DNA of 5,146 nt. It comes from Atopobium sp. UBA6362. Lineage in GTDB: Bacteria > Actinomycetota > Coriobacteriia > Coriobacteriales > Atopobiaceae. The stretch is from the NCBI GenBank assembly GCA_002440065.1, contig DJRK01000033.1, positions 900 through 6,045 of the forward strand. Reading direction: 5' to 3'. The notes under the pieces were generated by a model, which did no database searches, was not told the origin of the DNA, and worked only from the letters and a program-made list of their open reading frames with translations. This document shows, in pieces, positions 4,826 to 5,146 of the stretch. A program made the position numbers and the translations under genes. Numbering within the stretch: position 1 is the first letter of the stretch; every line of letters begins with the position of its first letter.

Positions 4826-4966
4826 TCCCCGCTCGCCGCGCAGGCCGCCTTCGCCGGGGCTGGGTGCCGATCATGTCCTGCTTTGCTCCAATTGTGCCGC
4901 GCCGATAAGCCGCCCTCACCCGTGGACGTACCATCTTTACCGATGTTGTCGCACAAAGGAGCCCTT

Positions 4967-5146
4967 ATGAGGCACTCAGAAATCGTAAAGAAGCTCACGC
5001 TCGAGGAGAAGTGCGCGCTCTTGCAGGGCGCGACGACCTTTGGGAGCCACGGGAACGCAAAGGCCGACATCCCCGCCATCGAGTTCTCCGACGGCCCCAA
5101 CGGCGTTCGCCACCAGGCGGGCGCGGCCGACCACCTCGGCCTAAAT
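4967..5146 (+). CDS. Glycoside hydrolase family 3 enzyme, beta-glucosidase-like (N-terminal 60 residues; cut by window edge)
   Basis: Only the first 60 codons are present. 'KKLTLEEKCALLQGATTF' (8-25) and 'IPAIEFSDGPNGVRHQ' (35-50) are the N-terminal signature of GH3 (TLEEKxxLxxG and the SDGPxGxR loop at the start of the (beta/alpha)8 barrel). 'ADHLGLN' (54-60) matches the stretch that in Firmicutes and Actinobacteria GH3 enzymes precedes the 'VPATCFPT' motif. Full proteins usually have about 700-950 residues; the catalytic Asp nucleophile (SDW motif) lies far beyond the edge. There is no signal peptide, so it is probably cytoplasmic and acts on imported beta-linked glucosides or oligosaccharides; exact substrate is not predictable. 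The ATG follows AAAGGAG (4955-4961) at five bases. The 181-bp upstream gap after the stem-loop suggests separate control. Confidence 0.93.
   Translation, partial: MRHSEIVKKLTLEEKCALLQGATTFGSHGNAKADIPAIEFSDGPNGVRHQAGAADHLGLN

Noticed and set aside
3952..5100. Long open frame on the minus strand (382 codons)
   Set aside because: It runs antisense through the acidic protein gene and the clear GH3 start, has no ribosome binding site at its Met, and lacks the G/C third-position pattern over most of its length. Only its last ~30 codons look protein-like.
1..5146. CRISPR arrays, tRNA or rRNA genes, riboswitches
   Set aside because: No regularly spaced repeats, no tRNA-like cloverleaf with a CCA-proximal TTCGAAT-type arm, and no rRNA or known riboswitch core were found by eye.

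Overview
The window is high-GC DNA with strongly GC-biased third codon positions and good Shine-Dalgarno sites. The gene set is a SEC-C-tagged type I methionine aminopeptidase beside a MerR regulator, a Nim-like flavoprotein, a RelB-like/PIN toxin-antitoxin pair and the start of a GH3 glycosidase. This suggests a gut- or rumen-type actinobacterium, most likely class Coriobacteriia (Collinsella/Olsenella/Atopobiaceae-like). That placement is inference from gene content and style; no rRNA or other marker is present.

Left third (1-1255, all minus strand): a class I SAM-dependent methyltransferase (515-1255) is followed by a pyridoxamine-5'-phosphate-oxidase-fold protein of the NimA/NimB type that runs off the left edge (1-446). 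The 68-bp gap between them is almost filled by a 46-nt perfect-stem hairpin (466-511).

Middle (1452-2485): a minus-strand toxin-antitoxin operon has a RelB/DinJ-like ribbon-helix-helix antitoxin (1931-2308) and a PIN-domain toxin (1452-1934). The toxin most likely starts at a TTG overlapping the antitoxin stop codon. An extended -10 promoter (2339-2347) is overlapped by one arm of an inverted repeat whose arms lie about two helical turns apart (2340-2369), which is the expected design for autorepression. Just upstream is a second copy (2382-2431) of the hairpin element seen at 466-511. The two copies differ by several compensatory base-pair changes.

Right half (2486-5146, plus strand): methionine aminopeptidase (2486-3370), whose last codons, stop and spacer are duplicated as a 30-bp tandem repeat (3346-3405), then a MerR-family regulator of the AdhR type (3437-3814). 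About 450 bp without an intact gene follows (3815-4263), holding a possible eroded minus-strand coding remnant. Next come an unrecognised acidic protein (4264-4785), a strong stem-loop (4791-4825), and the first 60 codons of a GH3 beta-glucosidase-like enzyme (4967 to the right edge).

The genes do not form one pathway. The window reads as ordinary chromosome with a small accessory insert (the toxin-antitoxin locus) and two dispersed palindromic elements. The least explained items are the palindromic element family, the acidic orphan protein and the decayed stretch before it.
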